Below are positions 18,262-24,888 of a stretch of 64,000 nt of DNA, one piece after another; position 1 is the stretch's first letter; every line of letters begins with the position of its first letter. The notes below the pieces were generated by a model, which worked only from the letters and a program-made list of their open reading frames with translations, searched no databases and was not told where the DNA came from. A program made the position numbers and the translations under genes. Source of the stretch: Chryseobacterium gallinarum (lineage in GTDB: Bacteria > Bacteroidota > Bacteroidia > Flavobacteriales > Weeksellaceae); NCBI RefSeq assembly GCF_001021975.1, contig NZ_CP009928.1, positions 682,001-746,000 on the forward strand, written 5' to 3'.

Positions 18262-19568
18262 TGAGTGGAACATTTCAAATAAGAGGAGGGAAAAAACTGC
18301 AGGGTGAAATAACTCCACAAGGGGCAAAAAACGAAGCCCTACAAATTTTATGTGCAGTTTTGCTGACCGATGATGAGGTAAGAATTAAAAATATTCCTGA
18401 TATTCATGATGTGAACAGACTGATTGAAATTTTAGGGGACTTCGGGGTAAAAATTACCAAAAACGGACAGGGAGATTATACTTTCAAGGCTGATCAGGTT
18501 AATTTTGATTATATAAAATCCAGCGAATTCAAAAAGGACGGCGCTAAATTGCGTGGCTCCATCATGCTGATGGGACCTATGCTGGCCCGTTATGGCGAAG
18601 CTTATATGCCGACTCCGGGTGGTGATAAAATCGGAAGAAGAAGACTGGACACCCATTTCCAGGGATTGGTAGAGCTGGGTGCAGAATTCAATTACGATGA
18701 AGAGGAATACTTTTATTCTTTAAAGGCTACTGAGCTCAAAGGAAAATTTATTTTGCTGGAAGAGGCTTCCGTTACCGGAACAGCCAATATTGTCATGGCT
18801 GCCGTACTGGCAAAAGGAAAAACAAGAATTTACAATGCCGCTTGTGAACCATATCTTCAGCAATTATGTAAAATGCTAAACAGAATGGGGGCTAATATTT
18901 CAGGAATTGGTTCCAATCTCTTAACCATTGAAGGAGTAGATTCCCTGAGAGGAACTGAGCATACCATGCTTCCTGATATGGTGGAAATCGGATCCTGGAT
19001 TGGTCTTGCCGCCATGACAAAATCTGAAATTACCATCAAAAATGTAAACTGGAATCAGTTGGGAGTGATCCCCAACACCTTCAGAAAATTAGGGATTGAA
19101 CTTGAGCAGCGTAACGATGATATTTATATTCCTGCCCAGGATCATTATAAAATCCAGAAATTCATTGACGGATCTATCCTGACCATCTCAGATGCTCCAT
19201 GGCCCGGATTCACTCCGGATTTGTTATCTATCATCCTGGTGGTAGCTACTCAGGCAAAAGGAAGCATTTTGGTTCATCAGAAAATGTTTGAGTCCAGATT
19301 ATTCTTCGTAGATAAATTAATTGATATGGGAGCACAGATCATTCTGTGTGATCCACACAGAGCAACGGTAATCGGATTAAACCAGGAAACCCCTTTAAGA
19401 GGGACCACCATGGTTTCCCCGGATATCAGAGCCGGAAACGCCCTCCTTATCGCAGCACTTTCTGCAGAAGGAAAATCCATTATTCACAATATCGAACAAA
19501 TTGACAGGGGATATGAAAATATCGATGGAAGATTAAGAGCCATTGGTGCCGATATTGAAAGAATCTAA
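18261..19568 (+). CDS. murA: UDP-N-acetylglucosamine 1-carboxyvinyltransferase, Asp-type
   Basis: Transfers enolpyruvate from PEP to UDP-GlcNAc, the first committed step of peptidoglycan synthesis. The 435-aa length is normal, with the N-terminal GAKNEALQIL block including the catalytic Lys. The loop that normally reads PGGC(T/S)IG reads PGGDKIG here, so the residue equivalent to E. coli Cys115 is Asp122 (codon 18624-18626). In known MurA enzymes this Cys is the fosfomycin target and a Cys-to-Asp change preserves activity while giving insensitivity. The later PDMVEIGSWIG and APWPGFTPDL blocks are intact. Translationally coupled to the DUF4290 gene. Confidence 0.96.
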   Translation: MSGTFQIRGGKKLQGEITPQGAKNEALQILCAVLLTDDEVRIKNIPDIHDVNRLIEILGDFGVKITKNGQGDYTFKADQVNFDYIKSSEFKKDGAKLRGSIMLMGPMLARYGEAYMPTPGGDKIGRRRLDTHFQGLVELGAEFNYDEEEYFYSLKATELKGKFILLEEASVTGTANIVMAAVLAKGKTRIYNAACEPYLQQLCKMLNRMGANISGIGSNLLTIEGVDSLRGTEHTMLPDMVEIGSWIGLAAMTKSEITIKNVNWNQLGVIPNTFRKLGIELEQRNDDIYIPAQDHYKIQKFIDGSILTISDAPWPGFTPDLLSIILVVATQAKGSILVHQKMFESRLFFVDKLIDMGAQIILCDPHRATVIGLNQETPLRGTTMVSPDIRAGNALLIAALSAEGKSIIHNIEQIDRGYENIDGRLRAIGADIERI

Positions 19569-19589
19569 AACTTATTTTTATTACTATAG

Positions 19590-19618
19590 AGCGTCCGGAG
19601 TGATCCGGGCGCTTTTTT
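19590..19618 (+). terminator. rho-independent terminator of murA
   Basis: AGCGTCCGGA and TCCGGGCGCT arms with a 4-nt loop and one G-T pair, followed by TTTTTAT, 21 bp after the murA stop. Confidence 0.85.
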
Positions 19619-19708
19619 ATCTTCGAATATTATCATCCCCCGTGAGGAAGAGATGGATTACACATCAAATAGTAGCTACAGTAGAAGGCCTTTGTTTTTT
19701 AAGTATAA

Positions 19709-19740
19709 AAAGTGTCCGGTAAATAAATACCAGACACTTT
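19709..19740 (-). terminator. terminator of the NIL-domain gene
   Basis: AAAGTGTCCGGT and ACCAGACACTTT arms (one mismatch) with an 8-nt loop. The minus-strand reading runs into TTTTTA. It follows the gene ending at 19768. Confidence 0.7.
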
Positions 19741-19767
19741 GAGTAATTAAAACTATATGAATCTCTC

Positions 19768-20079
19768 TCAAGAATATTTCCGGCAGACATATTCCACCGT
19801 TGTACTCAAAAGTTTATTTTTATTCAGGTAGAATTCAAGTTGCTGATAATCTTCTGAATTGACATTGATGTATAACTGCACCGAACCAAAACTGTATCCG
19901 TTCACATATTCCACATTTGCTGATAACACTCTATGGCAGATTCCTAATTGGTTATAGATCATATGCATTAAATGTTCAAATTTCATTTTGCCATTCAACT
20001 CTATTTCCAATAACAATTCTTTTTTAGGCAGGTTTATTTTATTTTGTAAAACCTGCAGATTAGGATTAGGTGTAATCAT
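19768..20079 (-). CDS. stand-alone NIL-domain protein
   Basis: 103-aa protein (start ATG 20079; a GTG at 20103 is possible). From about residue 20 onward it reads as a NIL domain, the ferredoxin-like regulatory domain found at the C-terminus of methionine ABC transporter ATPases (MetN): ELLLEIELNG, then LMHMIYNQLGICHRVLSANVEYVNGYSFGSVQL, here split by blocks. In MetN the domain binds methionine and inhibits transport. No ATPase part lies nearby, and an intact reading frame argues against simple decay. It may act as a free sensor or ferredoxin-like partner. Function unknown. Confidence 0.65.
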   Translation of the reverse strand: MITPNPNLQVLQNKINLPKKELLLEIELNGKMKFEHLMHMIYNQLGICHRVLSANVEYVNGYSFGSVQLYINVNSEDYQQLEFYLNKNKLLSTTVEYVCRKYS

Positions 20080-20149
20080 CGTTAAACATTTTTGGTTAAA
20101 CACTTTCAGATTATCTGCTTTCTGCGTTAAATCTGTGACAAAAATATAA

Positions 20150-20188
20150 AAAAATATTAGTCCACCAAATTAGTAGACTAATATTTTT
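20150..20188. terminator. perfect 13-bp hairpin, bidirectional terminator-like
   Basis: AAAAATATTAGTC (20150-20162) and GACTAATATTTTT (20176-20188) pair completely around a 13-nt loop. It lies upstream of the NIL gene and downstream of the peptidase gene's own terminator, so it may insulate the two or sit in the 5' region of the NIL transcript. Confidence 0.6.
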
Positions 20189-20202
20189 TGAATTTTAACT
20201 AA

Positions 20203-20225
20203 AAAAGAAGCTTTTTCCAGCTTCT
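20203..20225 (-). terminator. terminator of the YiiX-like peptidase gene
   Basis: GAAGC and GCTTC arms with an 8-nt loop; the minus strand continues as TTTTTT. It begins about 13 bp after the stop at 20238. Confidence 0.65.
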
Positions 20226-20237
20226 TTCATTTGAATT

Positions 20238-20897
20238 TTACAGTTCCCTTATTCTTTCCAACTTTTCTGAACCAGCCAGGCCATTAGGATTACAGCCCGG
20301 TTCTCCTTCAGGAACCTTCAGGTTTTTCTTTTTATAAAAATCTTCCCAGAATGCATTGATAGTTCCTGTTTTAGGATCAATAAAAGTCATGGGTTCCAAT
20401 TTGAAAATATGATCTTCCCGGAAAGCCCTTTCTACAAAGTCTGAACAATAGAACGAGTTTTCATCCAGTATATAATTAAAGTTATATGGTTTCCCAAGCA
20501 TTTGATGCGCTTTTTGAATCGCCTGTGGAATTGATTTCTGAAATTCAGGCTTCAGACGGTATACTATCACTTTCTGTCCTTCTTCTTTCTGATCATTAAG
20601 AAATTCTTTTATCTGTTGTTTTTGAGAACCTCCTTTTGGAGCTGCATGCAATACAAACAGTTCATTGCCCTCTTTTTCAAGAATGCCGATATGATCAAAA
20701 GATATTGTTTCCTGTCTTTGGGTAACATTATTAATAGCTCCGGAAAGTCCGGTTCCTTTTGCTGTTACAAAAAGTAAATCTCCGTTCTGAAGGGATAATT
20801 TCTGGTATGAGCTACAATGAGCCAACAGAAAAATCAAACAAAAAAATATTCCTGTCAGTAGGCTTTCTCTATTAAAAAGTAATTTAAATTCCTGCAT
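20238..20897 (-). CDS. YiiX/YebB-like permuted papain-fold peptidase
   Basis: 219-aa exported protein with an N-terminal hydrophobic segment (residues 15-27, then CSSY). It is similar to the YiiX/DUF830 group of circularly permuted NlpC/P60 enzymes: LQNGDLLFVTAKG at the domain start, FDHIGIL with the catalytic His, and FYCSDFVERAF with the catalytic Cys near residue 147. Members cleave amide bonds, possibly in cell-wall peptides or lipoproteins. The C-terminus (PEGEPGCNPNGLAGSEKLERI) is typical of the YiiX-like lipoprotein group. Substrate unknown. Next to, and divergent from, the two-component system. Confidence 0.8.
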   Translation of the reverse strand: MQEFKLLFNRESLLTGIFFCLIFLLAHCSSYQKLSLQNGDLLFVTAKGTGLSGAINNVTQRQETISFDHIGILEKEGNELFVLHAAPKGGSQKQQIKEFLNDQKEEGQKVIVYRLKPEFQKSIPQAIQKAHQMLGKPYNFNYILDENSFYCSDFVERAFREDHIFKLEPMTFIDPKTGTINAFWEDFYKKKNLKVPEGEPGCNPNGLAGSEKLERIREL

Positions 20898-20938
20898 TCA
20901 TAATGATTTCAGTGTCAAAATTACAAAATAGAATTCAT

Positions 20939-20946
20939 TACATTTG
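20939..20946 (+). promoter_or_regulatory. -7 box of the two-component system
   Basis: TACATTTG, a full match to TAnnTTTG, 49 bp upstream of the response regulator ATG. Confidence 0.45.
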
Positions 20947-20995
20947 TCTGGTATATTGATATGTTTTCATACCAACCAATATTCCGAATATTCTT

Positions 20996-21691
20996 ATGCC
21001 ACATATTTTATTAGTAGAAGACGACGACAGGCTTTCCAGACTTATTACCAAAGGACTTCAGGAATCCGGATTTGAAGTAAGCATGGCCTATGACGGAATA
21101 GCAGCCCTAAAGCTTGCCTTGCAGAAAGATTTCGATCTGATAATAACGGATATTATCCTTCCTCAAAAAAACGGTCTTGAATTTTGCAGTGAAATAAAAG
21201 CTTTAAAACCGGATCTTCCGATGATCATGCTTACGGCTCTTGGAACTACGGATGATAAACTGGAAGGGTTTGATGCCGGAGCTGACGATTATATGACCAA
21301 GCCTTTTGAAATGCGGGAACTGACCGCCAGAATCAAGGTTCTCCTGAAACGTTTTTCGCAGCAAAGGCAGCAAAAAGTCTCCGTACTCACCTATGAAGGT
21401 ATTGAGATGAACCTGGAGCAGAAACTGGTGAGCAGGAATCAGGTTCCGATACAATTAACTCCGAAGGAGTTTAACCTCCTTAAATTTATGCTTGAAAATT
21501 CCGAAAGGGTGTTACCACGAAGTGAAATTGCCGAAAAGGTATGGGAAACTCATTTTGATACGGGAACCAACTTTATTGATGTATACATTAATTATCTCCG
21601 GAAAAAAATTGACAGGGATTTTGAAGATAAACTGATTCACACCAAGCCGGGAATGGGATTTATTTTAAAGAAAAATTACGAACAGGTATAA
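20996..21691 (+). CDS. OmpR-family response regulator
   Basis: 231-aa two-domain regulator. The receiver (1-120) has acidic residues D9-D11, the phosphoacceptor Asp52 in LIITDIILP, the MLTA switch region and the conserved Lys in DDYMTKPFE. The winged-helix output domain (about 130-228) has LTPKEFNLLKFMLEN and VYINYLRKKID. It is followed 7 bp later by its histidine kinase. OmpR-family proteins bind tandem direct repeats spaced by about one helical turn; such an array lies at 24222-24263 before the metal-efflux operon, so this is the best local candidate to control it. Confidence 0.95.
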   Translation: MPHILLVEDDDRLSRLITKGLQESGFEVSMAYDGIAALKLALQKDFDLIITDIILPQKNGLEFCSEIKALKPDLPMIMLTALGTTDDKLEGFDAGADDYMTKPFEMRELTARIKVLLKRFSQQRQQKVSVLTYEGIEMNLEQKLVSRNQVPIQLTPKEFNLLKFMLENSERVLPRSEIAEKVWETHFDTGTNFIDVYINYLRKKIDRDFEDKLIHTKPGMGFILKKNYEQV

Positions 21692-21698
21692 TACAAAG

Positions 21699-23057
21699 AT
21701 GAAAATAAGAACCAGGCTTACGCTGCTTTTTACCCTGATCACTGCAATGCTTTTAAGTATTTACAGTGTATCCATCTATTATTCATCAAAAGAAGCCCGG
21801 GAAAAGTCTTTTTACAGCGAGCTGCAAAATGAAGCTATAGCCAAAGCAGATCTTTTTTTTCAAAGCTCACTGCCTGAGCAGGAAATGCATAAATTGTACA
21901 AAAATAACAACAGAACCCTGAATGAGGTACAGGTGGCAATCTATGATTCCAACAACCGGCTTGTTTACCATGATGATGCCAAAGTAGATTATGTAAAAGA
22001 GGACCAGGAAATGCTTTCCGAAATATTTCAGAAAAAGAAAATTACCTTTTTTTCAGGAAAACTGCAGGTAATCGGGATAGTGTATCATCATTCCGGAAAA
22101 TCTTATGCAGTAACAGCTGCCTCGTATGACCAATATGGCTATGAATACCTTACCCATCTTCTTACCATCAGCGTCTTGGCTTTCATCAGTATTTTGGTTC
22201 TCATTTACCTTGCCGGAATATTCCTCTCCAAGAAAACTCTAAGCCCGTTGAGCGAAATGGTGGGCCAGATTAAAAAAATTACAGCCGGAAGGTTACAATG
22301 GAGATTAAAAACAACAAAAGAAAACGATGAGCTCAATGAACTGGCTCAGAGTTTCAATGGCATGCTGGAACGCCTGGAAAATTCTTTTGATGCTCAGAAA
22401 TATTTCGTTTCTAATATTTCCCATGAACTGCGGACTCCTTTATCAGCCATTATTACAGAGCTGGAACTGGCTTCTGAAAAAAAGCAAACCCACGAAGAAT
22501 ATCAGCAAACCATACAGCGTGTGTTGGAAGATGCCCGGAATATGGCAAAATTATCCAATAGCCTCATGGATCTGGCCAAGGCAAGCTATGATCCCAATGA
22601 AATCAGCTTCTCTGAAATACGCCTTGATGAAATCCTTTTGGAGTCTTATGCCAAAATTATCAAAGAAAATACCGGATATAAAGTTTCATTGAATATTGAA
22701 GATACTGTAGAGGAACGCCAGCTCACCATACAAGGAAATGAATACCTGCTTCAGGTAGCTTTTAATAATCTTATAGATAACGCATGCAAATATTCCCCCG
22801 AACATACCTGCTCAATTGACGTTAAAATACTTTCGGGAAAACTGCACATCAGGTTCAGCAACAGGGGAATCATCATTTCGCAGGAAGATCTGGAACATAT
22901 TTTTGAACCTTTTTACAGAAGCGAAAATTCAAAAAAAGAAAAAGGATACGGAATCGGGCTTTTTCTCACAGAAAAAATCATTCATCTTCATCACGCCGTT
23001 ATCACAGTGGCATCGGATGATAAAGCCACGGTTTTTACAGTGGAGTTTAGTATATAG
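21699..23057 (+). CDS. HAMP-domain sensor histidine kinase
   Basis: 452-aa membrane kinase. TM1 spans about 7-28 and TM2 about 151-176, enclosing a periplasmic sensor of roughly 120 residues. HAMP follows (LSPLSEMVGQIKKIT). The H-box is SNISHELRTPLS with His242. The ATP-binding domain shows an N-box (FNNLIDNACKYS), the F-box EPFYRSEN and the G2-type GYGIGLFL. Architecture fits CusS/CzcS-type metal sensors, but the sensor domain itself gives no ligand. Directly behind the response regulator gene. Confidence 0.94.
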   Translation: MKIRTRLTLLFTLITAMLLSIYSVSIYYSSKEAREKSFYSELQNEAIAKADLFFQSSLPEQEMHKLYKNNNRTLNEVQVAIYDSNNRLVYHDDAKVDYVKEDQEMLSEIFQKKKITFFSGKLQVIGIVYHHSGKSYAVTAASYDQYGYEYLTHLLTISVLAFISILVLIYLAGIFLSKKTLSPLSEMVGQIKKITAGRLQWRLKTTKENDELNELAQSFNGMLERLENSFDAQKYFVSNISHELRTPLSAIITELELASEKKQTHEEYQQTIQRVLEDARNMAKLSNSLMDLAKASYDPNEISFSEIRLDEILLESYAKIIKENTGYKVSLNIEDTVEERQLTIQGNEYLLQVAFNNLIDNACKYSPEHTCSIDVKILSGKLHIRFSNRGIIISQEDLEHIFEPFYRSENSKKEKGYGIGLFLTEKIIHLHHAVITVASDDKATVFTVEFSI

Positions 23058-23139
23058 CTTTATTTTCCAATTGCAAAATTGAAGCTATATACAGGCCGTA
23101 AAAAAGAACTATGTTTTTTGAAAATCCGGAAGTTTTTGA

Positions 23140-23985
23140 TCAATGACTGACCCTTTTACCGAAAACAGTAGTTCCTATGCTGGCTGCAATTACACAAATA
23201 ATGGAAATCCATTGTAAGAAACTTAAATCTTCTGCCAGGAATACCAATCCTGAAAGGGCTGCAAAGGCAGGTTCTAAGCTCATCAGAATACTGAATGTCT
23301 TTGCAGGTAACCTTTTCAATGCCAAAATTTCCAATGAAAACGGCAATGCACTGGATAAAATGGCCACTCCCAGTCCTTTCATAAAGATCGCAGGGGTAAG
23401 ATTGAATACCGCTCCATCCCATATGGTAAAGGGTATTATCAACAAACTTGCAAATAACATTCCTGTTGTGACAGCATCTTTCCCGTCCATAATTTTGGAA
23501 ACTTTCCCGCCCATCACAATATAAACCGCCCAAAACATTCCCGCGAGGAAAGCCAGTCCAAGACCTGTTAAATCTACATTATTACTCTGCCATGGAACAA
23601 TCAGCAATATTCCGGCACAAGCCAGTAATGCCCAGATGACATCCAGCAATTTACGGGACAGGGCAAGCGCCAGAAATAAAGGGCCCGCAAATTCCACTGT
23701 AACAGCCAGTCCCAATGGAATCCGCTGAATGGCCATATAAAAAATAAGATTCATAGCAGCCAGACCCATTCCATACAGTGCACAATATTTCCATTTTTGC
23801 GCGGTAAACTGCAAAAATTTCGGACGATTAATTAAAGTAAGCAAAATAGCCGAAAGTACAATCCTTAAAGTAACGGTTCCAATAGGTCCTATAAGGGGAA
23901 AGAGCTGTTTAGCTATAGAAGCACCTCCCTGTACGCAGATAATTGCTAAAAGCGTTGCGGGTATCGCTATATTTGAATTTTTCAT
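23140..23985 (-). CDS. EamA-family (DMT superfamily) transporter
   Basis: 281-aa integral membrane protein with about ten hydrophobic helices and two EamA repeats, the DMT exporter architecture. It resembles the RhtA-type amino acid exporter branch (start MKNSNIAIPATLLAIICVQGGASIAKQL in blocks; GLAVTVEFAGPLFLAL; SLEPAFAALSGLVFLAEDL). The substrate is not readable from the sequence. It lies convergent with the histidine kinase and divergent from the mgtC-like operon, sharing a 417-bp intergenic region with it. Confidence 0.88.
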   Translation of the reverse strand: MKNSNIAIPATLLAIICVQGGASIAKQLFPLIGPIGTVTLRIVLSAILLTLINRPKFLQFTAQKWKYCALYGMGLAAMNLIFYMAIQRIPLGLAVTVEFAGPLFLALALSRKLLDVIWALLACAGILLIVPWQSNNVDLTGLGLAFLAGMFWAVYIVMGGKVSKIMDGKDAVTTGMLFASLLIIPFTIWDGAVFNLTPAIFMKGLGVAILSSALPFSLEILALKRLPAKTFSILMSLEPAFAALSGLVFLAEDLSFLQWISIICVIAASIGTTVFGKRVSH

Positions 23986-24221
23986 TTCTAAAATTTAACA
24001 TTCATAAACCAACCTTTGGGAAGAAATTTCCCGATGTAAGTGAACTTTATTCTATAAATTACAGTCACGACTTACCATTATAATAGTTTGCTCCAAATGT
24101 ATTGAAATTTTGCCTTTTATAATGGATACAGAGATCACCTTATTCTTTAGTCTGCAAGGAGATCTCATTTTATAACATTAATCGTATTAAATGATACTAT
24201 CAAAAAATCACAATATCATTT

Positions 24222-24263
24222 TTCTAATACTTTTCTAATACTATTCTAAAGCTTTTCTAACGG
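24222..24263 (+). promoter_or_regulatory. four direct repeats with exact 11-bp period (activator array)
   Basis: TTCTAATAC, TTCTAATAC, TTCTAAAGC and TTCTAACGG begin at 24222, 24233, 24244 and 24255. The array ends 20 bp before the -7 box, covering the position of a -33 element, and no TTG is present there. This is the arrangement expected for cooperative binding of an OmpR-family regulator to a promoter that needs activation. Confidence 0.65.
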
Positions 24264-24283
24264 TAAAAAAAAGACGCTCTCAT

Positions 24284-24291
24284 TACTTTTG
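24284..24291 (+). promoter_or_regulatory. -7 box of the mgtC-RND operon
   Basis: TACTTTTG matches TAnnTTTG. Transcription would start near 24297, giving a leader of about 105 nt before the mgtC-like ATG, unusually long for this window. Confidence 0.5.
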
Positions 24292-24311
24292 CACAGTAAA
24301 AAATAAAGCAC

Positions 24312-24347
24312 ATGGACACAGATCCTTACAGTAATTATCAATCTTAA
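24312..24347 (+). CDS. putative 11-codon leader peptide upstream of the mgtC-like gene
   Basis: ATG at 24312 opens MDTDPYSNYQS and stops at 24345-24347, 2 nt before a strong hairpin. It is out of frame with the mgtC-like gene. No codon statistics can be drawn from so short a frame, so its reality rests on its placement between the inferred transcription start and the hairpin. Confidence 0.35.
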   Translation: MDTDPYSNYQS

Positions 24348-24348
24348 T

Positions 24349-24386
24349 GCTTTAGTTGTACCGACTTTTCCAGTACAGCTTAAAGC
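24349..24386 (+). promoter_or_regulatory. leader hairpin between short ORF and mgtC-like gene
   Basis: GCTTTAGTTGTAC (24349-24361) pairs with GTACAGCTTAAAGC (24373-24386) as a 13-bp stem with one bulged base and an 11-nt loop. No T run follows, so an effect on translation or RNA stability is more likely than simple termination. Confidence 0.5.
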
Positions 24387-24402
24387 TTTCAAAGGAAAAG
24401 TT

Positions 24403-24888
24403 ATGAATACATTTGAATTTACACTTCGCTTATTAACTGCATTCTGTTTAGGTGCCGGAATAGGTTTCGAGAGACAGTGGCGTAAAAAAAATGCAGGTTT
24501 ACGTACCAATACCCTGGTTTGTATAGGTTCCGCAGCATTTGTACTGGTTGCCCTTAAGATTGGCGGTGATGCTGCCGGAAGAATCACCTCTTATATCGTC
24601 AGTGGAATAGGTTTCCTCGGCGGCGGTGTGATCATGAAAGATGGCCTTACGGTACGCGGATTAAATACGGCTGCTACTTTATGGTGTTCTGCTTCAATAG
24701 GAGCATTATGTGCCCTGGGCTACCCCAAAGAAGCTGTCATCACCGTTTTCTTTATTGTTTCCACAAATATATTTTTAAGGCCTTCTTTATCCTCTCAAAA
24801 AAAGGCACGGACTAAAAAGCTGGTCATCGCAAAGAAAAAAAGCAAAACAAAAAATCAGCAACAGCACTCAACTTTATTAAGATCATGA
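24403..24888 (+). CDS. MgtC/SapB-family membrane protein, lacking the C-terminal domain
   Basis: 161-aa protein. Residues 1-125 form the conserved MgtC membrane domain with four to five helices (RLLTAFCLGAGIGFERQWR, GLRTNTLVCIGSAAFVL, SGIGFLGGGVIMKDG, GLNTAATLWCSASIGAL). Classical MgtC proteins are about 230 aa and end in a soluble ACT-like domain. Here that is replaced by a short Lys/Arg-rich tail of about 35 residues. MgtC proteins are linked to magnesium limitation and inhibition of ATP synthase. It is first in an operon with an RND metal efflux system and overlaps the adaptor gene by 4 nt (ATGA). Confidence 0.88.
   Translation: MNTFEFTLRLLTAFCLGAGIGFERQWRKKNAGLRTNTLVCIGSAAFVLVALKIGGDAAGRITSYIVSGIGFLGGGVIMKDGLTVRGLNTAATLWCSASIGALCALGYPKEAVITVFFIVSTNIFLRPSLSSQKKARTKKLVIAKKKSKTKNQQQHSTLLRS

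Larger units (their letters stand above)
23986..24402. other. divergent regulatory region of EamA and the mgtC-RND operon
   Basis: 417 bp without a gene above 12 codons. 23986-24220 is A+T-rich and presumably holds the EamA promoter. 24222-24263 is a fourfold direct repeat, 24284-24291 a -7 box, and 24297-24402 a leader with a short ORF and hairpin. Confidence 0.65.

Noticed and set aside
24222..24263. Possible CRISPR or microsatellite
   Set aside because: The units are 11 bp with no spacers and only four copies, placed exactly at a promoter. A regulator array explains it better.
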